Origin: Bacillota bacterium | GTDB lineage: Bacteria; Bacillota; Clostridia; Oscillospirales; Acutalibacteraceae | Reading direction: 5' to 3' | Length of the DNA: 10,686 nucleotides | Assembly (NCBI GenBank): GCA_023415895.1 | Contig: JAEZJA010000258.1 | Coordinates: 1 to 10,686 of the forward strand | In this document: piece after piece, positions 1 to 6,292 of the stretch | Position numbering within the stretch: position 1 is the stretch's first letter | How the letters are laid out: every line of letters begins with the position of its first letter | Made by a program: the position numbers and the translations under genes | Notes under the pieces: generated by a model | Told to the model about the DNA's origin: nothing | The model's input: only the letters and a program-made list of their open reading frames with translations | Databases searched by the model: none

Positions 1-165
1 CGAGGACACCAGCACAAACACAAGCAGATAGCCGCTCGACAGCAAATAAAAGAGCAGGCTCGCGGCAAGCAGCACCGTCCATTTGACACGCATCGGGAAA
101 AGCGTGTAGACGGCAAAAACGATAGTCAAAAAAACGAGCAGATACCAATAGGATGAATACGACAC
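1..165 (-). CDS. MBOAT-family membrane acyltransferase, DltB-like (N-terminal 55 codons only)
   Basis: The gene runs off the left edge. Reading the minus strand from a GTG at 165 gives 55 open codons with two hydrophobic stretches (about residues 6-22 and 30-53) joined by a short basic turn, FPMRVKW. That resembles the N terminus of DltB/AlgI-type membrane-bound O-acyltransferases, where a first helix is followed by a Phe-Pro-x-Arg/Lys turn and a second helix. The GTG was chosen because GAGGGG lies six bases upstream, overlapping the TGA stop of the carrier-protein gene; the gap between the genes is ten bases, so they are clearly co-translated. In Dlt systems this protein takes the aminoacyl group from the carrier protein and moves it across the membrane to teichoic acid. 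The catalytic histidine region lies outside the window, so the family call rests on the N-terminal pattern and the gene context. Confidence 0.72.
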   Translation of the reverse strand, partial: MSYSSYWYLLVFLTIVFAVYTLFPMRVKWTVLLAASLLFYLLSSGYLLVFVLVSS

Positions 166-175
166 AGCAATCCCC

Positions 176-400
176 TCAGTCGTCCAGGCGGTTGATCAGC
201 TCATAGATGGTCTGCACAGACTCGAAATTCTCGGGTACCAGATCCAAGGGGGTGATCTCCACATCAAATTCATCGCGCAGTCTCGACACCAGCATCACAA
301 TGGACAGAGAGTCCAGGATACCCGAGTCCACAAGATTGGCCTCGTGTTCAAAATCCACGCCCGGTTTCATTTCCTTAAGAATTTCCAGCAGTTTATCCAT
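176..400 (-). CDS. Acyl/aminoacyl carrier protein, DltC-like
   Basis: A 74-residue acidic protein of carrier-protein size (DltC is usually about 78). The phosphopantetheine attachment site is visible as DSGILDSLSIV, with the serine at residue 31. The helix pattern fits a four-helix carrier fold, and the C-terminal half (residues 40-74) has the usual ELINRL-type last helix. The ATG at 400 is preceded by AGGAG nine bases upstream and lies inside the last codons of the ligase gene, which it overlaps by eight bases (ATGGATAA). Expected role: it is converted to the holo form, accepts the activated residue from the adjacent adenylating enzyme as a thioester, and delivers it to the MBOAT protein encoded next. 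DltC proteins usually read LLDSMG around the serine; ILDSLS here is close but not identical. A generic ACP for another substrate is possible, so no dltC symbol is given. Confidence 0.85.
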   Translation of the reverse strand: MDKLLEILKEMKPGVDFEHEANLVDSGILDSLSIVMLVSRLRDEFDVEITPLDLVPENFESVQTIYELINRLDD

Positions 401-1925
401 GGCTTTCGTCTCCTGTCAATTCTGTATAGTGGTTTTTAAGCCATGCGCGATCGATTTTTCCATTGCTGTTGCGGGTCAATGCGGCTGTCTTGATCATCTG
501 AGTGGGCAGCATATACGCAGGTAGGCGGCTGTGTACCGTGGCAGAAACCGATTCCTTTGACGCTTTGCCCTGATAAATGAGGACGATCCTATCCTTTGAC
601 GTATCAAAGACGCACACCGCCGCCTCCACTGCCTCGTTGGCCATCACGGCCGCTTCGATCTCACCCAACTCAATACGGTAGCCCATGCGTTTTATTTGAA
701 AATCCCTGCGTCCTGTATACAGCAGTTCCCCGCGTTCGTTGGTTCGCACGAGATCGCCGGTTTTATACACAAGCTCAGGATAAGCGGCATTCAGCGGGTT
801 TTGCACGAAGGCCTCGCGCGTCTTGTCGGGGTTGTTGTAATAGCCGCAGACCACAAAGGGGCCGCGGACAACCAGCTCCCCCTCCTCGCCGACAGCGCAT
901 GCCTGCCCCTGTTCATTGAGCACCATCACGTCACAGTTGTCACAGGCTCTGCCGATGGGAAGGGTTTCCCCATCGGTGAATTCCCGGTCGACGATGTAAT
1001 ACGTACAAATATCCGTTGTCTCGGTCGGGCCGAAAAGATTGGCAAAAAGAGCATGGGGATACTCCCGCATCCAGTAGTTGAGCTGGCGCACCGGCATCAC
1101 TTCGCCGGCAAACAAAACCTTACGGATGGAAGGGATTTTAACATATTTAAACAGATCCAGATTAGCCACGATGGACAAGGCGGAAGGCACCCAATAGATG
1201 GTGTTGACTTCATACCGGTTCATGTACTCGGCAAGCCTTGCGGGAAAGGCAAAGAATTTCTTGGGGATGATGACCATGGTCGCTCCCGTGCCTATCGTGC
1301 TGAAGAGATCGGTCACCGACATGCTGAAATAAAACGGGGTTTGGCTGCCGAAAACGGTATCCGCTGTAAACGAAAAGGTCTCCACCGCCCACTGCATGTA
1401 GGCAATGACGTTGGCATGGCTGACAGCTGCCCCCTTTGGCACACCCGTGGAGCCTGACGTGAAAAGGCAGTACAGCAAATCGGTACTGACGATGCTGCGG
1501 CGAATTTCATCCAACAAGGCCGTATCCGGGACTGTGGCCATCCGCTCCTCATACACGAGCACGCATCCGTCAAAGTCCAGAGCTTGCGCTTTGGCTAGCA
1601 TGGACTGCTCGGTAAGGATGGCGCAGGGATGAACAACATCAAAAATGTATTGGATTCTCTCTGTCGGCATCTGCGGATCAATCACCACGTAAAAGTTGCC
1701 GCTGTAGGCCACGCCCAACATCGCTGCCACGCAGCGATTGCTGCGATGCATATATATAGCAACCGGCTTTTTGATTGCGGCGCTCTGCTGTGCAAGCGCA
1801 CAGCCAACCTTGCGCGCACACAGTGCCAGCGTGGCATATGTCATACTTCCGGTTTCATCGATCAGCGCCGTCTTATCCGGAAAATCGGACGCACTTTTAT
1901 CCAGATAATCGGGTATCCATTTCAT
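393..1925 (-). CDS. AMP-forming amino-acid adenylating enzyme, DltA-like (carrier-protein ligase)
   Basis: A 510-residue adenylation-domain protein, the usual length of DltA. Core motifs appear in order: the phosphate loop FTSGSTGVPKG (155-165), LFGPTETT (297-304), YKTGDL (387-392), the hinge GRRDFQIKRMGYRIELGEIE (405-424) and the catalytic lysine in NSNGKIDR (K490). It should activate a carboxylate with ATP and load it on the carrier protein encoded immediately downstream. The start ATG has AGAAGG seven bases upstream, and a promoter lies about 90 bases further up. Gene order here is ligase, carrier, MBOAT, whereas classical dlt operons run A-B-C-D. DltA proteins normally have Cys in the LFCGE segment and read TYGPTEAT; here these are LFAGE (A273) and LFGPTETT. 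From memory, that Cys in Bacillus DltA contributes to D-alanine selection. D-alanine is therefore only the default guess for the substrate. Confidence 0.88.
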   Translation of the reverse strand: MKWIPDYLDKSASDFPDKTALIDETGSMTYATLALCARKVGCALAQQSAAIKKPVAIYMHRSNRCVAAMLGVAYSGNFYVVIDPQMPTERIQYIFDVVHPCAILTEQSMLAKAQALDFDGCVLVYEERMATVPDTALLDEIRRSIVSTDLLYCLFTSGSTGVPKGAAVSHANVIAYMQWAVETFSFTADTVFGSQTPFYFSMSVTDLFSTIGTGATMVIIPKKFFAFPARLAEYMNRYEVNTIYWVPSALSIVANLDLFKYVKIPSIRKVLFAGEVMPVRQLNYWMREYPHALFANLFGPTETTDICTYYIVDREFTDGETLPIGRACDNCDVMVLNEQGQACAVGEEGELVVRGPFVVCGYYNNPDKTREAFVQNPLNAAYPELVYKTGDLVRTNERGELLYTGRRDFQIKRMGYRIELGEIEAAVMANEAVEAAVCVFDTSKDRIVLIYQGKASKESVSATVHSRLPAYMLPTQMIKTAALTRNSNGKIDRAWLKNHYTELTGDESHG

Positions 1926-2021
1926 AAAACTGCCTTCTTTAAGCGTGTTTTCACGGTTGAAAATCCCATTGCCGATCTATGTATTTTATTCCTTTATTGC
2001 CTTTTTCATGAAAGCACGAGC

Positions 2022-2050
2022 ATTATAACACAACCGCGAATCCTTGTAAA
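2022..2050 (-). promoter_or_regulatory. Sigma-A promoter of the Dlt-like operon
   Basis: On the minus strand TTTACA (2050-2045) is followed by a 17-base spacer and a perfect TATAAT (2027-2022). Transcription should begin near 2015, giving a leader of about 90 bases before the ligase ATG at 1925. The leader holds a possible seven-codon ORF starting at 2010 with no clear ribosome binding site. I see no recognisable riboswitch in it. Confidence 0.82.
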
Positions 2051-2078
2051 CAGACTTCATTATTTTTGCCCGCGTGCT

Positions 2079-2113
2079 GAAAAAGAAAAACGGGAACCCC
2101 GATTGGGCTCCCG
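2079..2113 (-). terminator. Intrinsic terminator downstream of aroF
   Basis: On the minus strand a 9-bp stem (CGGGAGCCC pairing with GGGTTCCCG, one G-U pair) with a five-base loop is followed by TTTTTCTTTTT. It lies about 85 bases beyond the aroF stop and just upstream of the Dlt-like operon promoter, so it should end the aroF transcript. The stretch between it and the aroF stop (2114-2197) holds only a weak 6-bp inverted repeat, CAGCCG/CGGCTG. Confidence 0.85.
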
Positions 2114-2197
2114 CCAGGCCTAGGACAACCAGCCGAGTTTCACCACAAAGGCACGGCTGTTTAAGATGGATTTTGTTAGAAAAAGCAAGGCTTGGCG

Positions 2198-3219
2198 CTA
2201 CTTTTTCCCTTCAAACGAAAGCTGCGCCGTCACCTTTTTCATAACGCCCTCAAACTGGATGGGTGTCAAGGATTGCGCACCGTCGCTAAGTGCCGATTTC
2301 GGATCGTTGTGCACCTCAATCATCAGTCCGTCAGCTCCCGCCGCAATGGAGGCCTTGGACAGAGGCTCCACCAGCCAGGGAATGCCCGTCGCATGGCTGG
2401 GATCGACTACAACCGGAAGATGAGACAAATGCTTGAGCATGGGCACGGCCGAAATATCGAGCGTATTGCGCGTCATCGTTTCAAACGTACGGATGCCCCG
2501 CTCACACAGAATAACCTGGCTGTTACCCCCCGCGAGAATGTACTCCGCACTCATCAAAAATTCTTCCAATGTATTGGCCAGTCCGCGTTTGAGCAACACG
2601 GGCTTTCCGCAGTGCCCGAGCGCCTTGAGCATCTCGAAATTCTGCATGTTGCGAGCCCCCACCTGAATCACATCCACATCTCGGAAGAGCTCCAGATGGG
2701 AAAGATCCATGATTTCGGAGACAATCGGCAGTCCCGTTTCCTGCTTGGCGATCATCAGCAGCTCCAGTCCTTCGGCGTGAAGCCCCTGAAAGGAATAGGG
2801 CGAGGTGCGGGGCTTAAAAGCGCCGCCGCGCAGCATGATGCGCCGCTTTTCTTGACATCGCGCGCCACCGACACAATCTGCTCTTCGGTTTCCACCGAGC
2901 AAGGCCCGGCAATCACGCTAAAGAAGCCTCCCCCGAGCTTGGCCTCCTTTCCCTGCGTATCGGGCACACTCACAATGGTGTCATCCGGATGAAATTTTCG
3001 GTTGGCCGCCTTGTATGGCTCGGAAACGCGCTTGACATCCTCCACCATATCGTTGGCGCGCAGCGCGTCGATATCCATTGTGGAGGTATCGCCGATGATG
3101 CCCACAAGACTTGTGTGAGCACCCGTACTGCGGTGGCAGGACAACCCCCTTGATTCAATCTGGCGGACAAGCTCATCGACCTTTTGCTCACTGACGCCGT
3201 TTTTGAGAATTACAATCAC
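2198..3219 (-). pseudogene. aroF: 3-deoxy-7-phosphoheptulonate (DAHP) synthase, AroF type, interrupted by one frameshift
   Basis: DAHP synthase condenses phosphoenolpyruvate and erythrose 4-phosphate, the first step towards aromatic amino acids. Codons 1-127 (3219-2839) encode the small N-terminal regulatory domain found in Thermotoga-like enzymes (residues 1 to about 75), then IAGPCSVE with the metal-binding Cys107, and end at VKKSGA. The rest continues in the -1 frame from the ATG at 2836 with [47 protein letters not shown] and [10 protein letters not shown], and stops at 2198. Adding one base between 2839 and 2836 gives 340 residues, the normal family length, with every active-site motif intact. 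Read literally, the first frame dies soon after residue 127. This is either a recent one-base loss or a sequencing error. The GTG start at 3219 has GGGAG ten bases upstream. The gene is preceded by an attenuator-like leader. Confidence 0.9.
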
Positions 3220-3240
3220 GATTCACACTCTCCCTTTCTA

Positions 3241-3282
3241 CAACAAAAAACCGGCAGCACCGCTGTTCGCGGCCTGCCGGTG
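3241..3282 (-). terminator. Intrinsic terminator in the aroF leader (candidate attenuator)
   Basis: On the minus strand ACCGGCAG pairs with CTGCCGGT, an inner CCGC pairs with GCGG around loop GAACA, and TTTTTT follows. It lies between the stop codon of the leader peptide (3304) and the aroF GTG (3219), so it would stop transcription before aroF unless prevented. CGAACAGC in its loop region (3269-3262) is exactly complementary to GCTGTTCG within leader codons 25-28 (3353-3346). In addition CGGTCGG (3296-3290) can pair, with one bulged base, with CCACCG (3283-3278) at the foot of the stem. Either could form a competing structure. Confidence 0.85.
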
Positions 3283-3303
3283 GATGTTCTCCGACCGTTC
3301 GGC

Positions 3304-3426
3304 TTAAAGCCGATAAGCAGCCAAACGAGAGCAGCACAAACAACCCGAACAGCCGTCGTTCAGGAACGTATAACGGGGATATCGATGGTCCCAAGCTTTA
3401 TGCACCATTGTCATCCGATTGCTCAT
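3304..3426 (-). CDS. Putative aroF leader peptide, 40 residues, aromatic and cysteine rich
   Basis: A short ORF that starts about 28 bases after the predicted transcription start. Its ATG (3426-3424) has AGGAG seven bases upstream, a better ribosome binding site than many full genes here. The peptide has aromatic residues clustered at W12, Y16, Y19 and F21, another tyrosine at Y38, and cysteines at positions 26, 29, 31 and 32. It ends 22 bases before an intrinsic terminator that precedes aroF. Position, start signals, clustered Trp/Tyr/Phe codons and the downstream terminator together match a classical attenuation leader, in which ribosome stalling for lack of charged aromatic tRNA allows antitermination. 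No T-box sequence (AGGGTGG-type) was found. The cysteine-rich tail has no explanation in this model. I do not recognise the peptide as a named family. Confidence 0.7.
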   Translation of the reverse strand: MSNRMTMVHKAWDHRYPRYTFLNDGCSGCLCCSRLAAYRL

Positions 3427-3449
3427 GTCCGCTCTCCTCTCATACGATT

Positions 3450-3467
3450 TTACACTTTAAAGTGTAA
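3450..3467. promoter_or_regulatory. 18-bp perfect palindrome over the aroF -10 box (candidate operator)
   Basis: TTACACTTTAAAGTGTAA reads the same on both strands. It covers the -10 hexamer (3466-3461) and the expected transcription start of the aroF leader transcript. A protein bound here would block RNA polymerase, so it is a good repressor-operator candidate, adding initiation control to the attenuator. It lies about 85 bases upstream of the divergent GNAT promoter. I cannot assign it to a known regulator with confidence. Confidence 0.6.
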
Positions 3468-3489
3468 CAGTATTTGAACCGCTTGTCAA
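3461..3489 (-). promoter_or_regulatory. aroF: Sigma-A promoter of the aroF leader transcript
   Basis: On the minus strand a perfect TTGACA (3489-3484), a 17-base spacer and TACACT (3466-3461). Predicted start near 3454, about 28 bases before the leader-peptide ATG and 235 bases before the aroF start. Confidence 0.82.
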
Positions 3490-3551
3490 GCCCTCTTTTT
3501 TGGAATTCTTTTGACAACTTAATAAATCCAGCGCTAAAAAGCAACGAACGA

Positions 3552-3580
3552 TTGGATTTGCGCCGTCTATATGCTATACT
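3552..3580 (+). promoter_or_regulatory. Sigma-A promoter of the GNAT acetyltransferase gene
   Basis: TTGGAT (3552-3557), 17 bases, TATACT (3575-3580). The predicted start near 3587 gives a leader of roughly 35 bases. The promoter diverges from that of aroF, with about 60 bases between the two -35 boxes. Confidence 0.7.
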
Positions 3581-3620
3581 GATCAAGAAAAACAGCATTT
3601 TGTAAACGGACGTGACCAGT

Positions 3621-4223
3621 ATGCAGTCTTTTACCATTCGACAGGCAACTCTCGACGATGCACCGGCACTTCTTCGCATCTATGCGCCCTATATTACCGA
3701 TACGACCGTGACCTTTGAATACGAGGTGCCGTCGCTGCAAGCATTTCGTCAGCGCATTGAAACCATTTCGGCTGAGTATCCCTACCTTTTGTGTGAACGA
3801 GATGGTGTCATTCTTGCCTATGCTTATGCCCATCGCGCAATGGAGCGGGCGGCCTACCAGTGGAACGCCGAGCTGTCGGTTTATGTTCACCGTGAGCATC
3901 TGCGCGAGGGATTGGGCAGCGCGCTCTATCGCTGTCTGCTCGAGCTGTTGGAGCTCCAGCACGTACAGAACGCTTATGGAGTGATATCCATTCCCAACGA
4001 CAGCAGCTGCCGTCTGCACGAAGCTCTCGGCTTTCGTGTGCTGGGCGTCTACCGGCAGACGGGCTACAAATTGGGGGAGTGGCACGATGTCGTCTGGTAC
4101 GAAAAAAGCCTCGGCGCACATGAAGTGCCACCCCGTCCACTATTGTCCGTCAAGTCGATCGATCCCGCCACGCTTAAAGACATCCTGCGCCGCAACAGCC
4201 GATGGGATCAAACAGACTCATAA
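3621..4223 (+). CDS. GNAT-family N-acetyltransferase (phosphinothricin acetyltransferase / YncA-like)
   Basis: A 200-residue acetyl-CoA-dependent N-acetyltransferase. Visible hallmarks are IRQATLDDAPALLRIYAPYI at the N terminus, TFEYEVP (31-37), the acetyl-CoA pyrophosphate loop REGLGSAL (95-102), SIPNDSSCRLHEALGFR (123-139) and the family-specific tail YRQTGYKLGEWHDVVWYEKSL (144-164). Relatives acetylate phosphinothricin, methionine sulfoximine or related amino acids; the true substrate here is unknown. About 36 residues follow the core domain. The ATG at 3621 fits the usual family start; an in-frame GTG at 3612 is an alternative, and neither has a strong ribosome binding site. The stop overlaps the stop of the convergent DUF2383-like gene, with no terminator between them. 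Confidence 0.88.
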   Translation: MQSFTIRQATLDDAPALLRIYAPYITDTTVTFEYEVPSLQAFRQRIETISAEYPYLLCERDGVILAYAYAHRAMERAAYQWNAELSVYVHREHLREGLGSALYRCLLELLELQHVQNAYGVISIPNDSSCRLHEALGFRVLGVYRQTGYKLGEWHDVVWYEKSLGAHEVPPRPLLSVKSIDPATLKDILRRNSRWDQTDS

Positions 4224-4652
4224 ATATGCACGAATGTCTACGGCCAGCTTTTCCTCGGTGTTGATCAGCTTTTTGGTAATGTCCTTGACCTTCTCCTCCG
4301 CCGCTTCATACTGATTGAGGTAGCGGTTGAGGGATTTGACACCCATGTTGCAGCCGTCGGTGATAAGATCGGAAATGGTGGCGTCGCTTTCATTCATGGA
4401 CAGCATGACATTGGTTTTGAGCCACGACATGCCTTTGGCCATGGGATGGGGCTCCTTGCCGCTGTCTCCGTACTGATTGAGCAGCGCATGTGTTTCGTTG
4501 CCCAGACGTTCATGCTTTTCCTTGGAATCCGTCAAAACTTTTTCCAGTTCCTTGCTTTGCACCTTGGGCAGCACCTCGTCAATTGAGGAAACGCCCATTT
4601 TGATTCCCGCGTTGCATTCTTTTAACAGTTCAATAGTATCATCGTTGATCAT
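4218..4652 (-). CDS. DUF2383-like four-helix-bundle protein (ferritin-like fold, function unknown)
   Basis: A 144-residue, mostly helical, soluble protein with no signal peptide. I recognise the general pattern of clostridial DUF2383 proteins: an N-terminal helix with a CNAGIKMGVSSID-like segment (13-25), a charged second helix (about 33-60), MAKGMSWLKTNV (71-82), a second NMGVKSLNRYL segment (102-112) that echoes the first, and a final charged helix ending in YL. The two NAG/NMG-type segments suggest internal duplication of helix pairs, as in ferritin-like folds. No complete metal-binding ExxH set is obvious. Function is unknown for the family. The ATG at 4652 has a strong AAGGAGG nine bases upstream. 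No convincing promoter was found, but two inverted repeats lie upstream. Its stop overlaps that of the GNAT gene by six bases. Confidence 0.78.
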   Translation of the reverse strand: MINDDTIELLKECNAGIKMGVSSIDEVLPKVQSKELEKVLTDSKEKHERLGNETHALLNQYGDSGKEPHPMAKGMSWLKTNVMLSMNESDATISDLITDGCNMGVKSLNRYLNQYEAAEEKVKDITKKLINTEEKLAVDIRAYL

Positions 4653-4685
4653 TGTATCATCCTCCTTGGCTCTTAGTATTTCAAG

Positions 4686-4753
4686 AACAACGGACTTTAT
4701 GAATCCACAGGTTGATCTGGTGAAATATCCGTTGTTTCCAGCTATTATTTCAC
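4686..4753. repeat. Two adjoining inverted repeats between the DUF2383-like gene and proC
   Basis: AACAACGGA (4686-4694) is the exact inverse of TCCGTTGTT (4728-4736). GTGAAATA (4720-4727) is the exact inverse of TATTTCAC (4746-4753). The middle arms abut, so in RNA the two hairpins could compete. The site sits 20 bases upstream of the proC -35 box and 34 bases upstream of the divergent gene's start codon. It may be regulatory or accidental. Confidence 0.35.
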
Positions 4754-4772
4754 AAATATCCCTGCCGAATTG

Positions 4773-4801
4773 TTGACACCGCGTGAGAATACAGGTAAAA
4801 T
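4773..4801 (+). promoter_or_regulatory. proC: Sigma-A promoter of the proC operon
   Basis: Perfect TTGACA (4773-4778), 17-base spacer, TAAAAT (4796-4801). Predicted start near 4808, about 25 bases before the proC ATG. It is the only clear promoter found for the four plus-strand genes that follow. Confidence 0.85.
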
Positions 4802-4832
4802 GGGAAACAATAATAAGAAAAGAGGTCCTGCC

Positions 4833-5627
4833 ATGAAAATCGGTTTTATCGGCGCCGGAAATATGGGCAGCGCCATTCTGCGCGGTCTTGTCACCGGCGG
4901 CTTTCGCGGCAGCGATATTTTGGTTTATGACACGGATTCGGCTAAATTGATGCAGCTGTTTGACGATTGCGGCGTTTGTATGGCAAGTGCTGCTGTCACC
5001 GTGATCGAACAGGCCGACGCGGTCGTTCTGGCCGTCAAACCGCAGATTCTGTCGTCACTGCTTCCTGGTTTGTCCCCCGCTCTGCACACCCATTCGCCGC
5101 TCGTTATCTCGATTGCGGCGGGAAAATCGCTGAGCTTTCTTGAAGAAACGATGGGCGACGATCTGCCCATCGTGCGAGTGATGCCCAACATTGCGGCCAA
5201 GGTCGGCGAGGGCATGGCAGCCTTCTGCGGCAATGGCATGGTTTCGGATGCCCACAGAAGCATCGTTCGTCTGATTTTTGAGGCGGTCGGTGCGGTCATT
5301 GAGCTCGAGGAGCGCCTGTTTTCGGCCTACTCCGCTTTGGCCAGCTGCTCCCCCGCCTTTACGTTATTGTACATAGACGCACTGGCTCAGGCCGGTGTGC
5401 GCTATGGCATTGCCAAGCCTACCGCCCTGAAAATCGCAGCGCAGTCGGTATTGGGTACGACCCGGCTTTTACAGGAAACGGGAGAACATCCCCGCGCGCT
5501 GATTGATCAGGTATGCTCCCCTGCCGGCACCACCATCGAAGGGGTGTGTGCACTGCAAAAGGATGGCTTTGAAAAAGCGGTGGCCGATGCCATTCGCGCC
5601 AGTTACGAACGAGATAAACAGTTGTAA
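4833..5627 (+). CDS. proC: Pyrroline-5-carboxylate reductase
   Basis: ProC reduces 1-pyrroline-5-carboxylate to L-proline with NAD(P)H, the last step of proline synthesis, in the cytoplasm. The 264-residue length is typical. The N-terminal Rossmann motif is MKIGFIGAGNMGSAI (1-15), followed by VVLAVKPQ (64-71), the conserved RVMPNIAAKVGEGM (115-128), the SALASCSPAF segment (167-176) that corresponds to the family's SGSGPAY, and the C-terminal dimer helix with SPAGTTIEGV (229-238). Many homologues read SPGGTT at that last point; the Ala is a mild variation. The ATG at 4833 is chosen because the Rossmann motif begins right there and AGAGG is seven bases upstream; an in-frame extension upstream is open but has no homology pattern. 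It heads a probable operon with rsmD 36 bases downstream. Confidence 0.96.
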   Translation: MKIGFIGAGNMGSAILRGLVTGGFRGSDILVYDTDSAKLMQLFDDCGVCMASAAVTVIEQADAVVLAVKPQILSSLLPGLSPALHTHSPLVISIAAGKSLSFLEETMGDDLPIVRVMPNIAAKVGEGMAAFCGNGMVSDAHRSIVRLIFEAVGAVIELEERLFSAYSALASCSPAFTLLYIDALAQAGVRYGIAKPTALKIAAQSVLGTTRLLQETGEHPRALIDQVCSPAGTTIEGVCALQKDGFEKAVADAIRASYERDKQL

Positions 5628-5663
5628 TGCACGGCTGCCGTGCTTGGGAAAGGACGTTTTGGT

Positions 5664-6239
5664 TTGAGAGTAATCACAGGGGCCGCGCGAGGATGCCGGC
5701 TGGAAACACTGCCGGGAGAGGAAACCCGCCCCACTTCGGAAAAGGTCAAGGAAGGCGTATTCAGCGCCATCCAATTTGAGCTGGAGGGTCGTCTTGTCCT
5801 GGATTTGTTCGCCGGATCGGGGCAGTTGGGGTTGGAGGCTCTCAGCCGTGGGGCGGCGGGATGCGTATTTGTGGATAAAAATGTCGACGCGGTCGCCATC
5901 ATCCGCCGCAACCTCAACGAGGTTTGCCGTATAGATTCCTCGCTCTCCAAAAATGTGCAGATTCTCAATTCGGAATCCATGGGCTATATTACGCGTACCA
6001 AAGACCGCTACGATATCGCTTTTCTCGACCCTCCCTACACGGCGGGGCTGCTGGAACCGGCTCTGCGGGCCACGGTCAACTGTATGAACCCCGGCGGTGT
6101 GATTGTTTGCGAAAGTGACAGCGATATCGTTTTACCCGAAAACGTGGGCGAGTATGCGCTTGCGCGCACCTATCGCTACGGTCGCGTCCATGTCTGGCTT
6201 TATCGCTGGGCGCAGCCGGACTCTGACGTGCAAGCCTAA
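5664..6239 (+). CDS. rsmD: 16S rRNA (guanine(966)-N(2))-methyltransferase RsmD
   Basis: A 191-residue SAM-dependent methyltransferase that modifies a guanine in the 30S P-site region during ribosome assembly. The family opening RVITGAARGCRL (2-13), TRPTSEKVKEGVFS (21-34), the SAM-binding loop DLFAGSGQLGLEALSRGA (47-64) and the catalytic DPPY (122-125) are all present. I chose the TTG at 5664 because it places the conserved RVITG at residue 2 and has AAAGGA eight bases upstream. A GTG at 5640 in the same frame would add eight residues with no family resemblance. The gene lies between proC and coaD; the rsmD-coaD pairing is common in Firmicutes. Confidence 0.95.
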   Translation: MRVITGAARGCRLETLPGEETRPTSEKVKEGVFSAIQFELEGRLVLDLFAGSGQLGLEALSRGAAGCVFVDKNVDAVAIIRRNLNEVCRIDSSLSKNVQILNSESMGYITRTKDRYDIAFLDPPYTAGLLEPALRATVNCMNPGGVIVCESDSDIVLPENVGEYALARTYRYGRVHVWLYRWAQPDSDVQA

Positions 6240-6292
6240 GGCGATGATATCCTCTCCCCTGCACGGGACTTAGAAAGGGCATGAACCTGATT

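Noticed and set aside
696..1457. Long plus-strand open frame opposite the Dlt-like ligase
   Set aside because: Antisense shadow of a gene with clear adenylation motifs; its translation shows no domain pattern and it has no ribosome binding site.
2192..2992. Plus-strand open frame opposite aroF, including the frameshift point
   Set aside because: Its translation is compositionally odd (His/Arg rich) and mirrors conserved DAHP synthase codons on the other strand.
3188..3394. 68-codon minus-strand frame across the aroF leader
   Set aside because: It lacks a plausible start context and runs through the intrinsic terminator and the aroF ribosome binding site in a different frame; the 40-codon leader ORF explains the region better.
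3304..3426. Ribosomally made modified peptide (RiPP) precursor because of the Cys-rich tail
   Set aside because: No maturation enzyme or exporter is nearby, and the position between the aroF promoter and an attenuator-like terminator explains the ORF.
3241..3430. T-box riboswitch in the aroF leader
   Set aside because: No AGGGTGG-type T-box sequence or specifier-loop architecture was found; a translated leader ORF with a terminator is the simpler reading.
3567..4121. Minus-strand frame opposite the GNAT gene
   Set aside because: The GNAT protein on the plus strand has all its family motifs and a promoter; the antisense frame has none.
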